64,000 nt of DNA from Pleurodeles waltl (lineage: Eukaryota; Chordata; Amphibia; Caudata; Salamandridae), in assembly GCF_031143425.1 (NCBI RefSeq), contig NC_090438.1:773647138-773711137 (forward strand), read 5' to 3'. Under the pieces are notes generated by a model. The model saw only the letters and a program-made list of their open reading frames with translations, was not told the origin of the DNA and made no database searches. The translations under genes and the position numbers were made by a program. Positions 10,614 to 19,219 of the stretch are shown piece by piece (the stretch's first letter is position 1; each line of letters starts with the position of its first letter).

Positions 10614-10757
10614 TTATTGTGCTCTTCTCCTTGGTCCTACAACTTTTCTATGATACCGTTTTACTCGTCTCAACCGCCTACGCGTGTTCAAAAATATACT
10701 CACACAATTACCAAATATGTAAATGCAAAATATTGATATCACTATACTAATAATCAT
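10614..10757 (-). CDS. Small membrane/arginine-rich ORF just upstream of env (47 aa)
   Basis: ATG at 10757-10755, stop TAA at 10616-10614. The first 23 residues are strongly hydrophobic (MIISIVISIFCIYIFG...), and the remaining 24 are highly basic, with NTRRRLRRVKR and GPRRRAQ. By the positive-inside rule this predicts a single-pass membrane protein with a cytoplasmic basic tail. The stop is followed by only four bases (AATT) before the env ATG. A bicistronic message with env by leaky scanning is therefore plausible, as known for small membrane proteins encoded next to env in some complex retroviruses. No homologue is recognised. The alternative is chance: 47 codons is short, and no protein evidence exists. 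The sharp two-part composition argues against chance. Confidence 0.45.
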   Translation of the reverse strand: MIISIVISIFCIYIFGNCVSIFLNTRRRLRRVKRYHRKVVGPRRRAQ

Positions 10758-11008
10758 ATACGTATAGATACAGATAAGTAAATTTTTCCTTCAATGTTCA
10801 CACCCACTAGGGTTCAGCACCGCCGTGCTTTACACTCTAGCAGTTAGGCTGCACTGGTTGGTCCAGGACAATAGAGGTTGGCTTGATCCTAGGTCCCTTA
10901 GCTTCTCCTTTTCAAGTTTTAACTCCTGGTGAGTCTCAACTCCCAGTGAGTAAGTCGCAATACTTCAAAGTTAGTCTTCAGTATAGTTTGTCAGTTTCGT
11001 TCAGTGTC

Positions 11009-11194
11009 TCAGCAAAATGAGGGCGGAGGCCAGCAATTTTCAACCAGATTAGTGATGTGCTTGGGTATTAAACAGAAAAAGGGCACCTTTCTTTTTTTTT
11101 TTACCGCTGGGACTACAAACCGCACCAACCCTAATGGCTGGCCGCTTCCGTAGAACTGGTACTTGGTTTTTTTTTTTTCTTTCTCGCCAGTCAC
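11009..11194 (-). CDS. Small lysine-rich ORF between pol and env (61 aa)
   Basis: This frame starts MTGEKEKKKTKYQF and contains a second basic cluster, VKKKRKVPFF, which resembles a nuclear localisation signal. It spans two long adenine runs on the sense strand, so it is prone to frameshift and could be a fortuitous frame. It lies in the non-pol, non-env interval together with two other small frames. No family is recognised. Confidence 0.25.
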   Translation of the reverse strand: MTGEKEKKKTKYQFYGSGQPLGLVRFVVPAVKKKRKVPFFCLIPKHITNLVENCWPPPSFC

Positions 11195-11339
11195 AGAACT
11201 GTTAACTCCATTTACCCACTGATTGAATAGCGTTGCACAAGCTGCATCCCACTATACTTGTGTTCTCGTTGAGACAATTGTTCTGACCAATGTTCTGGTG
11301 TCGTTGCACAGGCTAGTCACCCGTGTTCATGCTGGAATT

Positions 11340-11627
11340 TTAGTCATCACAGTCATTTACAACCTCGTCGCCCAAAGTGTGCGTAACAACAGTGAGGATA
11401 GCTCGTTTTAATGCTGGTACATCAATGGCATCGGAAATGCCGGTGGCGGTGAAAGCGGGGAACTGTATTTCACAAAGGCAGGCGTGCCGTATTCTGCTGA
11501 GCAAAGGATTCCTTGGCCATTCAGAAGAGACCTCAGTTTGCAATTCCAAGCTAGGAGCTATCAGGGTGATGTAAATGTAGCTTTTCGTAGGGGTCACCAC
11601 CTTACGCACCTTCAAAATTCTGTTCAT
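11340..11627 (-). CDS. 95-aa ORF overlapping the pol stop (accessory candidate)
   Basis: The ATG (11627-11625) overlaps the pol stop TGA (11626-11624) as ATGA, so translation could be coupled to or follow pol. The 95-residue product begins MNRILKVRKVV. It has a mildly hydrophobic stretch YIYITLIAPSLELQ and a cysteine pair in HACLCEIQF, and ends acidic (VVNDCDD). No signal peptide or membrane helix is evident. It matches no family I can name. In a complex retrovirus this position commonly holds an accessory gene expressed from a spliced RNA. It may also be non-coding read-through past pol. The tight overlap and length make it the second-best small-gene candidate in this ERV. Confidence 0.4.
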   Translation of the reverse strand: MNRILKVRKVVTPTKSYIYITLIAPSLELQTEVSSEWPRNPLLSRIRHACLCEIQFPAFTATGISDAIDVPALKRAILTVVTHTLGDEVVNDCDD

Positions 11628-14600
11628 TTGGATGGGCGAGGACGCAGGTTGTATCGATGAGTTTGTTGATCTTCAAACAGCAACTCTTCGTCACTGGGCT
11701 GCTGTGTCACCGCAGGAGCAGAAGTAGCACTTGAAACCTGTGGAGGTGTTTCCTGTCTCCCTACTTCGCTGTAATCAGGAGACAATGGTAATTCTGCTGT
11801 TAGAGTACTCTGTAGTGGAATTGGTGCACGCTTACAGTGGCTAGCATGTATCCAGTTTTTCCTTCCTTCCACTTTCACCGCTGTCTGTGTTGCAAGCAGT
11901 ACCTGGGCTGGCCCCCGCCACCTGGGCTGAAGACTGTTGGTTCTTTGAAAATTCTTTGTCATAAGCCAATCCCCTGGCTTAAAAGGGTGACCAGGGCCTT
12001 CAAGAGGAGTCGGTAGGCTGGCCTTGACCTGTTGGTGGATCAAACGCAAATCTTTAGTCAATTGTTTACAGTAATCTACAAACAAAGGATATTGCACTTC
12101 AGAAAGCTTCTTTGGTCGTGGTACCCCCCAGATATTGGCTGGCCTCCCCATGACAACTTCATAGGGGGATAATCGTGACTTGCTACTGGCAGTCATCCTG
12201 ATGGACATTAATGCTAGGGGCAAAGCATCTGGCCATTTTAAGTTGGTCTCAGCACAAATCTTAGCTATTTTGCTCTTCAAGGTGTAATTATACCTTTCTA
12301 CAAGGCCCGCTGATTGTGGGTGATTTGCAGCATGAAATCGATGTTTGATGTTAAGGGCGGTACAGACCTTCTCCATTACCTCATTAGAAAAATGACTGCC
12401 ATTGTCACTCCAGACTAATCGTGGCAAGGCGTATCTAGGAAAATATTCTTTTAGTAATATTTTGGCGGTAGAGAGAGCACCATTGTCTTTTAATGGGTAG
12501 GCCTCTATCCATTTTGAAAACATGCATACTACCACTAACACGTATTTCAGTTTGTTACACGGTTCCATGTGGATAAAATCCATCTGTATAGCTTCAAAAG
12601 GGAGATCAGGAGGGGCAAAGTGGCCAGGGGGCGTAGGGGTCCCTTTTCCTGCATTGTGCACTGCACACACCATACAACTTTTAACCAGGTTATTAGCAGC
12701 TTTGGATATCAGAGGATTACTCCAAACATGGTCCAAAGTTGTCTTGATGCCTTGGGCACTGATGTGTGCAGGACTGTGGGCCATAGTAACCATAGCGTGT
12801 ACATAGCAATTAGGTAACATCCATCTTCTTCTGTCTGTGTCATCTGTGTAACAACCCTCACTGTCTAGTCTACCGTTCTTCTCCCACTGTTCCCTTTCCT
12901 CTGCTGTTGCTTCTGCTTGAATATCTCTCACACACTGCATGGTATTTTCTAATACTTCGTACTGGGGCTCTCCCTTGATGCTACTCTCAACATATGCATT
13001 GTCAAATGGTGCTCGTGCTGTTGCTTTCGCTGTAGCATCTGCAAAAGCATTTCCTCGTCCTATATCATCAGTAATTTTTTTGTGGGCACTACACTTAATG
13101 ATTGCGACCTGACGGGGCAGACTGAGAGCAGTCAAAAGTGTCACAATCAAGTTGCCATGCTGGATGGTAGTGCCATGTGACGTGATAAAGCCTCTATTCG
13201 CCCAGAGTCGCCCAAAATTATGAGCTACTCCAAACGCATATTGGCTATCAGTGTAGATGTTAACACTAAGATGTTCACTTATTTCACAAGCTCTGGTGAG
13301 GGCAATTAATTCTGCAGCCTGTGCCGAATTTTGCGGGATTCTATGAGATTCAACCACTGTTTTGACTGTGGTGACGGCATAGGCTGCAGTGGTCGTACCA
13401 TCTGGTAACTTGAAGCAAGACCCATCTACAAACAGCTCTCCCTGTGGGTCAGATAGGGGAGTGTCTGTCAAGTCTACCCGTCCCTTAGTTTCTTCCTCAG
13501 TGGCAAAAATGCAATTATGATCAAATTCCACATTGTCCTGAGGGAGGGGTAGTAACGTAGCTGGGTTCAAGACATTGCACCGCTTCAAAGTAATATTTGG
13601 ACTGAACAATGTTAATTCGTAACCCGTTAGACGAGCACTGGTGAGGTGCTGCGTCTGTGTCTTGTTTAACAAAATATCAACGGCATGAGGAACCATCACA
13701 GTGAGCGGATTGCCACCAACAAACCCTTCACTTTGTTTCACCGCAGCTGCTGCAGAAGCCACTCCTCTAAGACAAGTAGGCAAAGCTTGCGCCACAGTGT
13801 CCAAGGTGGAAGAGAAGTATGCACAAGGGCGTTGTCTCCCACCTTGGGCCTGTGTCAAAACAGACAATGTACAGCCATGCTTTTCATGCACAAATAAAAC
13901 AAATGGTTTGCTGTAATCCGGATTACCCAATACAGGAGCAGAGCACATCGCCTTTTTTAATTCTTGAAAAGCCTCCTCACATTTGTCAGTCCAAGGTACA
14001 GGAGAGGGCACATCTGAAAGTGTCAGAGCAGTCAATGGTTTTGCTATAAGTGAAAAATTTGGAATCCACTGTCTGCAAAAAGATGTAAATCCCAAAAATG
14101 CTCGGACTTCAGAAGGGGTGCGTGGTGCAGTCATTGTATGAACCAATTTAATTCTGTCTGGATGTAATCTCCTTCCCTCCTTAGAGAGGAGGTGTCCTAG
14201 ATAGGTGACCTCCTCTCTACAATACTGCAATTTTGGAAGGGACACCTTATGGCCCAGAGGTGCTAAATGATGTAATAATGCAACAGTATCAGTCTTACAT
14301 TGTGTCATGGAATCTGAGGCAATTAAAATATCATCAATGTACTGCAACAACGCAGAGCCTGTAGGTGGATTGAATTGGTCTAATTGACGTTTAAGACATT
14401 GACTATATATGCTCGGGGACTCAACAAAGCCCTGTGGAATTCTTGTCATCGCGAATGATCTACCAAAAATCGCAAAGCTAAACAAATATTGAGATTCTTC
14501 GGCAATTGGAATGCTAAAGAAAGCATTCTTCAAATCGATTACGGTGAAAAAACACGCAGAGGGTGGGATCATGGTGAAAAGACTATTCATGTCTGGGACC

Positions 14601-15382
14601 ACGGGAAACTGGGGAATTACTATTTTATTAATTTCTCGGAGATCAATAACTAATCGATATACTGTGTTATCAGTAAATGATTGCTCACCAACTAATCTAT
14701 TAGCATCATTTCGTTTCTTTACAACAGGAAGGATTGGACTGTTACATGGGCTGCTCACTATTTCCTTTATGACACCTGCATGCACAAGATCAGATATGAC
14801 TGCCTTGAGCCCTTTTTCGCTTGATTTAGGTAATTTGTATTGAGGAACACGAGGTAACCGGGCACCTGGTTTGATTTTTATTACAATAGGGTCGATATCC
14901 ATAATGCCTACATCATTCTTGCCTTTGGCCCATAAGCGAGGGTCTATTTCCTGTAGCTCTGGGGGTAAGTCGTATTCCTGTGAGAACATGCACCGAGTTG
15001 GGGAAACACTATCCATAGTTACATAGACACCATCCATTGAACAGTGAATAACTGCATTTAATTTCTTTAACAAATCTAATGCAAACAAGTTTTCATTGCA
15101 ACCTGATGTTAAAGAGAGTGGCGTGTGTACTGTAAATGGGCCTACAGTTACTCTCATAGGTGTTGAGATGGGGCTCACCACGGGGATTCCAGAAATCCCA
15201 ATTGATGTGGTATGAAGCCCAGACAGGGGAGCCCCGGGGACTGCAGAATGTGCAATAGATGTTCTGGTGGCACCAGTATCTAGAAGAAACTTATGGCCCT
15301 CTCCTTCGATTTTTACATCAATGTAGGGACCATTTTGATCTACAGGAATACTTACTCGCCCCTGGCCCTGTCTGTGGCTGTC
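11624..15382 (-). CDS. pol: ERV protease-reverse transcriptase-RNase H-integrase (pro-pol), intact
   Basis: The frame continues directly from gag after its UAG and is open for 1252 codons to TGA at 11624. Protease comes first, with FLLDTGATRTSI around 15260-15290. Numbering from the in-frame GTG at 15181, RT shows VIDLKNAFF (D216), PQGFVESP and the catalytic YIDD (281-284). RNase H shows FVDGS (D586), E624, YTDSQ (D645) and FADA (D714). Integrase shows the zinc ligands H802, H806, C836 and C839, and the catalytic triad MDF (D868), SDNGSHF (D926) and GLVERYN (E962). The tail ends HRYNLRPRPSK. It is made only as a Gag-Pol fusion by stop suppression. No chromodomain, dUTPase or frame break is seen. 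All catalytic residues are present. Confidence 0.95.
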   Translation of the reverse strand, partial: DSHRQGQGRVSIPVDQNGPYIDVKIEGEGHKFLLDTGATRTSIAHSAVPGAPLSGLHTTSIGISGIPVVSPISTPMRVTVGPFTVHTPLSLTSGCNENLFALDLLKKLNAVIHCSMDGVYVTMDSVSPTRCMFSQEYDLPPELQEIDPRLWAKGKNDVGIMDIDPIVIKIKPGARLPRVPQYKLPKSSEKGLKAVISDLVHAGVIKEIVSSPCNSPILPVVKKRNDANRLVGEQSFTDNTVYRLVIDLREINKIVIPQFPVVPDMNSLFTMIPPSACFFTVIDLKNAFFSIPIAEESQYLFSFAIFGRSFAMTRIPQGFVESPSIYSQCLKRQLDQFNPPTGSALLQYIDDILIASDSMTQCKTDTVALLHHLAPLGHKVSLPKLQYCREEVTYLGHLLSKEGRRLHPDRIKLVHTMTAPRTPSEVRAFLGFTSFCRQWIPNFSLIAKPLTALTLSDVPSPVPWTDKCEEAFQELKKAMCSAPVLGNPDYSKPFVLFVHEKHGCTLSVLTQAQGGRQRPCAYFSSTLDTVAQALPTCLRGVASAAAAVKQSEGFVGGNPLTVMVPHAVDILLNKTQTQHLTSARLTGYELTLFSPNITLKRCNVLNPATLLPLPQDNVEFDHNCIFATEEETKGRVDLTDTPLSDPQGELFVDGSCFKLPDGTTTAAYAVTTVKTVVESHRIPQNSAQAAELIALTRACEISEHLSVNIYTDSQYAFGVAHNFGRLWANRGFITSHGTTIQHGNLIVTLLTALSLPRQVAIIKCSAHKKITDDIGRGNAFADATAKATARAPFDNAYVESSIKGEPQYEVLENTMQCVRDIQAEATAEEREQWEKNGRLDSEGCYTDDTDRRRWMLPNCYVHAMVTMAHSPAHISAQGIKTTLDHVWSNPLISKAANNLVKSCMVCAVHNAGKGTPTPPGHFAPPDLPFEAIQMDFIHMEPCNKLKYVLVVVCMFSKWIEAYPLKDNGALSTAKILLKEYFPRYALPRLVWSDNGSHFSNEVMEKVCTALNIKHRFHAANHPQSAGLVERYNYTLKSKIAKICAETNLKWPDALPLALMSIRMTASSKSRLSPYEVVMGRPANIWGVPRPKKLSEVQYPLFVDYCKQLTKDLRLIHQQVKASLPTPLEGPGHPFKPGDWLMTKNFQRTNSLQPRWRGPAQVLLATQTAVKVEGRKNWIHASHCKRAPIPLQSTLTAELPLSPDYSEVGRQETPPQVSSATSAPAVTQQPSDEELLFEDQQTHRYNLRPRPSK

Positions 15383-15385
15383 CTA
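15383..15385 (-). promoter_or_regulatory. In-frame UAG between gag and pro-pol (read-through site)
   Basis: The gag stop codon TAG is followed in the same frame by the protease coding sequence; the context is TAGGACAGCCACAGACAGGG. In gammaretroviruses, gag-pol is made by suppression of exactly such a UAG, helped by a purine-rich spacer and a downstream pseudoknot. The downstream 60 bases contain G-rich and CCC-containing stretches that could pair, but I have not folded them. Confidence 0.85.
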
Positions 15386-17710
15386 ATAATTGTAGGATTC
15401 AGAAAAGAAATCATCAGCATAATATTGTCGTTCAAATGCATTGTCAAAAATATTAGTGTTACGCGGGACCTGATTCTCATTCTGCGAATTCTGATCAGTT
15501 CTACCTCTTCCTCGTCCTCGTGCATTACCTGCCGCGTTCCCTCTATGAAGTGACATACTTTGCCTTCCTTCCAGTAATGGGCAAGTATCACGCCAATGTC
15601 CATCCTGCTTACAGTAGGCACATTGGTTGATATTTAATCGGCGGTCTTGGGGTGGTGCAGATGTACCTCGGCCTCGACCCCTTCCCCGTCCCCTTGGTGG
15701 GCCACCCCTTTGCTGAGGGGTTGCATCCCGCTGAGGGTATGCCTGCTGTAATAATACCTTTTTCTTCAATTCTTTTACTGACTTCTCATTCTTTTCTAAT
15801 TCTTCCTTGTACCTGCTCTCATAGTATTGCGCCATCTGCAAAATCTCTGCCTGTCCCTTCGTCATCCACGAACTCTCTGTTGCTTTTAATTTTTGTGATA
15901 TTTCAGGTAGAAGGCCATTAACAAAGCGTTCTACAAATAGTGTGACACCTGTTACGGTGGCGAGGTCTTGACCGCTAAAATCTATGAACGCTTGTTCAAT
16001 TCGAGTAAAATAATCTGGGACATCTTCACCTATTTTCTGTTTATAAGTGGCAAGCTTTCCCCAATCCACAGTCTGAAGAGGTATAACAGTTTCTAACTTA
16101 GTCAATATCCGATTAGGTAAATCTAAAATATCCTGATGCGGCAGGGTTCCTGGTGCCCTTTGTGCTTCATGTGCTTCTAAACCCCCCCATGTATTTCCCA
16201 AAGTAGGTGCATCATCTACTCTTCTAATTTTATGCCAAACTTCAGGACCCAATAAAACACCAAAAAAATAGTCAATGTCTTTGAGTGTCATGGTTGTGGT
16301 GGAAATGGCAGTTCTAAGGTCCCGATAGAATCCAGCTGGATTCTTTCGAGGGTCTGGCAAGTCTTTCTTTATAGCCATTACCTCCTCCCTTTTCCATGGT
16401 ATATGAACAAATTGGGCCACCGGCACGGGAGCTGGTTGTCCGGCGGCAGCTGCTGCTGCGACTGCAGCTGCAGTGGGCATATCAGGGTGCACTTCCCTCA
16501 TTGGGTACCCCTTGTCATATCTATTTAGAACATCTTCCCTGGCTATGACACAAATGCGTACTCCCTCATTTATGCTGCTACTATCAAGAATACAAGCCCT
16601 ACTGTCCCGCCATAATTGGTTTAATTCTTGTTCATAAGGGAGAGGGGTAGAATCTGTAATGCAAGACTTCCAATCCCTCTCCAATTTTTCAATCATATAC
16701 AACAGTGCTAATTGCTGTCCAAAATGTGACATCTGTTGTATTGTGTCCATAATATCGGTGTGGGTGTAAATAAGATGTGACATCCAGTTATCTGACTGAT
16801 CCTTGATAACCCGTTTTTCCCAATCCCCAATAGTGGAGCGGGTACCAGGGGGCGAAATCGACTTCATATGTGTGCTCCATATGGGTGAAAGTGAGTGAGT
16901 GGCTGTGCACCGTCGGCGTTGTCCATTTGGGGTATTAGGGGCAGGGGACATTATTGGTAACCTTGCAGTGTTGGCTGGTAGTGGTGGGGCAGGTGGCGGA
17001 GGGATTAGGACTTGGGCTATTTGGGTGGCTTGAGCTAGAGGCTGTGGTGGCTGTGGCACATGCTGCTGTAGTGGTGCACCTGGATTTCCCAAATTGTGCC
17101 CTTGCCCTTGCTGCTGTTGCTGTGCCCCCATGATAGGTTGGGCTACTGCAGGGGGTGTGTAAGGTGGAGGTGCAGTAGGGCTATTATCTAATAGCTGTAG
17201 CATTACCTCATCTTCCTCTAATGCATGTTTGGGTTCTGTTGGCTTTGATACATAACTTCCCTCCACCTGGGCCCTATGGACTCTATCTTCAGACTCAATT
17301 CTTTTCTGGGTTTGGGAATGGTGGTACAGGGCGGCTTTCTGCATGATGGTTCTCCGGTTCTCCTTCTCTAACAGTTTATCTGACTTCGTTTTTCTTTTGG
17401 TGGCCTCAATTTCCCATTTTCTGTATACTTCAAACATATGTTGTCTAGCCTTTTTATGAAACAAACATTCCTGTAGGTAGGTTAGTTTCTTTAAATCAAA
17501 AGACCCATCCTCCGGCCACTGGAGGTCAGGACAATGTCTAGTATATTTGCGCCATATACTATTATACAAATTATTCTCTAAACCATAATCCTTTAACATG
17601 TCCCACCCTGGTGTTCCCTCTTTTGGAATGGGTTGCTTTTTATCTAAACGTGGCACATGATTTCGGCGAAAACAAAGACATAACCCTTGCCAACATTTCT
17701 TATTTCCCAT
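15383..17710 (-). CDS. gag: ERV Gag polyprotein, intact
   Basis: The start at 17710 was chosen because it gives MGNKKCWQGLCLCF, with G2 for myristoylation and nearby cysteines for palmitoylation. An upstream ATG at 17794 would bury this signal. The product has 775 residues. Order: matrix-like N-terminus; a charged helical segment (about 90-160); a PPPY late-domain motif at 181-184 in TAPPPYTPP; a long Pro/Gln-rich linker (about 195-265); a capsid region including a major-homology-like stretch DVPDYFTRIEQAFIDF (about 563-578); a charged coiled-coil-like EELEKNEKSVKELKKK; RGRGRGRGRG; and a single zinc knuckle CAYCKQDGHWRDTC (697-710). It forms the virus core and packages the RNA. It is longer than typical simple-retrovirus Gag because of the linker. 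The frame ends at a UAG and continues into protease. Confidence 0.93.
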   Translation of the reverse strand: MGNKKCWQGLCLCFRRNHVPRLDKKQPIPKEGTPGWDMLKDYGLENNLYNSIWRKYTRHCPDLQWPEDGSFDLKKLTYLQECLFHKKARQHMFEVYRKWEIEATKRKTKSDKLLEKENRRTIMQKAALYHHSQTQKRIESEDRVHRAQVEGSYVSKPTEPKHALEEDEVMLQLLDNSPTAPPPYTPPAVAQPIMGAQQQQQGQGHNLGNPGAPLQQHVPQPPQPLAQATQIAQVLIPPPPAPPLPANTARLPIMSPAPNTPNGQRRRCTATHSLSPIWSTHMKSISPPGTRSTIGDWEKRVIKDQSDNWMSHLIYTHTDIMDTIQQMSHFGQQLALLYMIEKLERDWKSCITDSTPLPYEQELNQLWRDSRACILDSSSINEGVRICVIAREDVLNRYDKGYPMREVHPDMPTAAAVAAAAAAGQPAPVPVAQFVHIPWKREEVMAIKKDLPDPRKNPAGFYRDLRTAISTTTMTLKDIDYFFGVLLGPEVWHKIRRVDDAPTLGNTWGGLEAHEAQRAPGTLPHQDILDLPNRILTKLETVIPLQTVDWGKLATYKQKIGEDVPDYFTRIEQAFIDFSGQDLATVTGVTLFVERFVNGLLPEISQKLKATESSWMTKGQAEILQMAQYYESRYKEELEKNEKSVKELKKKVLLQQAYPQRDATPQQRGGPPRGRGRGRGRGTSAPPQDRRLNINQCAYCKQDGHWRDTCPLLEGRQSMSLHRGNAAGNARGRGRGRTDQNSQNENQVPRNTNIFDNAFERQYYADDFFSESYNY

Positions 17711-18282
17711 ATCTAACCTTTTAATTTTTTCAAAATGCAACACGCACCAAATTTCAAAATGCAACCTGCACCGAAAAAAAAAACCCTTTTTCAAATGTGC
17801 ACCAAAGAAAACCTTTTCAAATATTTACCAACTTACAAATTGCTCCAGGCCTGGGCAAATTACTCAAACAAGAAAAACACATGTAATACAAATTGTCAAA
17901 TGGTACCTTGTACAAATGCAAATTTACCAAGAACTAATCATTCCCAAAAATGATAAGTTATCCAAAAACAATTATTCTCTCAAATGCAAGTTAAAGCAGA
18001 CAAATAGCCAGCGAGGAACAGTCTTACCTGACTATCTGCTTTTTCCTGGATTTCTCTCCGGCCGCCCGTGTCAGACTAATCCGTCAAGATAAACACCGAT
18101 GTTTCAGGGACTTCGCTGGGACATCATGAGAAAACGGGGGGAAACCTGCCCGGTGGATAAGATGCAGCTGCTTCAGAAACTAAGTCTTTGTGCAGGGGCC
18201 CCTGGAATCTACACCTCCGGAACGGCGTCCCCCCACTGGCAGCACGTCTCGTGACAGAGCTACTGAAGATATCCACTGGAAG
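17711..18282 (-). other. ERV 5' leader
   Basis: About 570 bases between the primer-binding site and the gag ATG, where packaging and dimerisation signals and the major splice donor should lie. No long frame is supported. I could not assign a splice donor with confidence. Confidence 0.6.
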
Positions 18283-18300
18283 GTCCCTATTCGGGCGCCA
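18283..18300 (-). promoter_or_regulatory. ERV primer-binding site, lysine-tRNA type
   Basis: On the sense strand this reads TGGCGCCCGAATAGGGAC, complementary to the 3' end of a lysine tRNA except for one position (T at the 12th base, where the common site has C). It lies three bases (ATT) after the LTR end CA. Confidence 0.85.
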
Positions 18301-18303
18301 AAT

Positions 18304-18930
18304 TGTCAAATGCACATATTTGCAGATACTTACAAATGCATTTACAAAGGAGTTTTGACACGGAGAGCCGGAGTGAAAAATCAATGACCAAAGGTCTGTT
18401 TATTTTTGCTGCAGCAAAGAGGACAGGTTTACCACTGGCATCCCAGGCCCGAAGTAAAGTGTGCTGACATAAAGCGTTTAACAGTGATATTTATACTCAT
18501 ACATCAAAGGATACATAAAATGTGTAACTAATGATATACGTCATACAGATATTTTTAAGGAGTTAATCAGTATCCACACACTTGTTCCATTCCCAGCCTT
18601 GTCCTTGCCTCCCTTCTGCAGCTGCCTGACTCCCCACATTCTTGAGACCCTTCAAAGGATTACGTTGTTCAAAGGTATAGATATCAGCCTTTCCCTCCCC
18701 AAAATACCACAGCCGAGGTCAGTTAGTTATTTGAACACACAATTATAATGAATACAGTGCCCCAGTTAGGGAAAGAAACCAGCTGCAAGCCCATGGCGTG
18801 GAACCAGGCTTATTTTACCTACACAAATATACATAAGATAACATATGTGATAGACAGTGCGTTCAGAGACAACAAAAGCTCAAACTTACACGTGTAAAAG
18901 AAACGAAGCAATTCAAAATGAATTCTAACA
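18304..18930 (-). repeat. ERV 5' LTR
   Basis: 627 bp, visually identical to the 3' LTR at 8108-8734 and offset by 10196 bases. The sense strand has TATAAATA at 18495-18488 (promoter) and AATAAA at 18404-18399. Flanked outside by TGAT. Confidence 0.95.
18488..18495 (-). promoter_or_regulatory. ERV TATA box in the 5' LTR
   Basis: TATAAATA on the sense strand. Transcription would start about 25-30 bases downstream, near 18460. The poly(A) signal follows at 18404-18399, giving an R region of roughly 70-80 bases. Confidence 0.65.
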
Positions 18931-19219
18931 TGATCCTAAACAGTGTGGCAAAATACATTTTTTTTCTCTCTGCACTCATATGTTGGCCCTCAATAGCACT
19001 CATATAATTTACAAATTCCTCTTTCCATCTCACGCATGGCATTACTGGTTCCCCTTTGGTTGGCAGAAATTTAACTGGAGGATCAAATTGCATGTTTACA
19101 AATATAAATGTAGTAGCCCTACTATTTGCTACAACGTGATGAAATAACTCAAGGGCAACAACAACAAAATAATAAACTAATAAAATAAAACCTGCAAAAT
19201 AAATAGTGCAAGTCCTCAT
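18931..19219 (-). pseudogene. Gypsy gag N-terminal fragment
   Basis: On the minus strand a frame from 19219 gives FDPPVKFLPTKGEPVMPC and RWKEEFVNYMSA, a gag-like segment of the old Gypsy element. It runs into the retrovirus at 18931, and the remainder continues on the far side at 8103 downwards. The bases TGAT at the junction are the duplicated target. Confidence 0.6.

Larger units (their letters stand above)
8104..18934 (-). mobile_element. Full-length, young endogenous retrovirus with gammaretrovirus-like layout
   Basis: The provirus is 8108-18930, flanked by the 4-bp duplication TGAT (8104-8107 and 18931-18934). In sense order: 5' LTR (18304-18930), lysine-type primer-binding site, leader, gag, in-frame UAG, pro-pol, three small ORFs, env, polypurine tract, 3' LTR (8108-8734). 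Every major frame is open, and the two 627-bp LTRs show no difference by eye. The 4-bp duplication and same-frame stop between gag and pol fit gammaretrovirus-like viruses, whereas the small ORFs between pol and env are not found in simple gammaretroviruses. I describe what is present and make no statement about infectivity. Confidence 0.95.

Noticed and set aside
15179..15181. GTG as the start of a separate pol gene
   Set aside because: The frame is continuous upstream through protease to the gag UAG, so pol is part of a Gag-Pol fusion and needs no start codon of its own.
17711..17794. Upstream in-frame ATG adding 28 residues to ERV Gag
   Set aside because: It would place the MGNKKC myristoylation signal internally; the ATG at 17710 is the natural Gag start.
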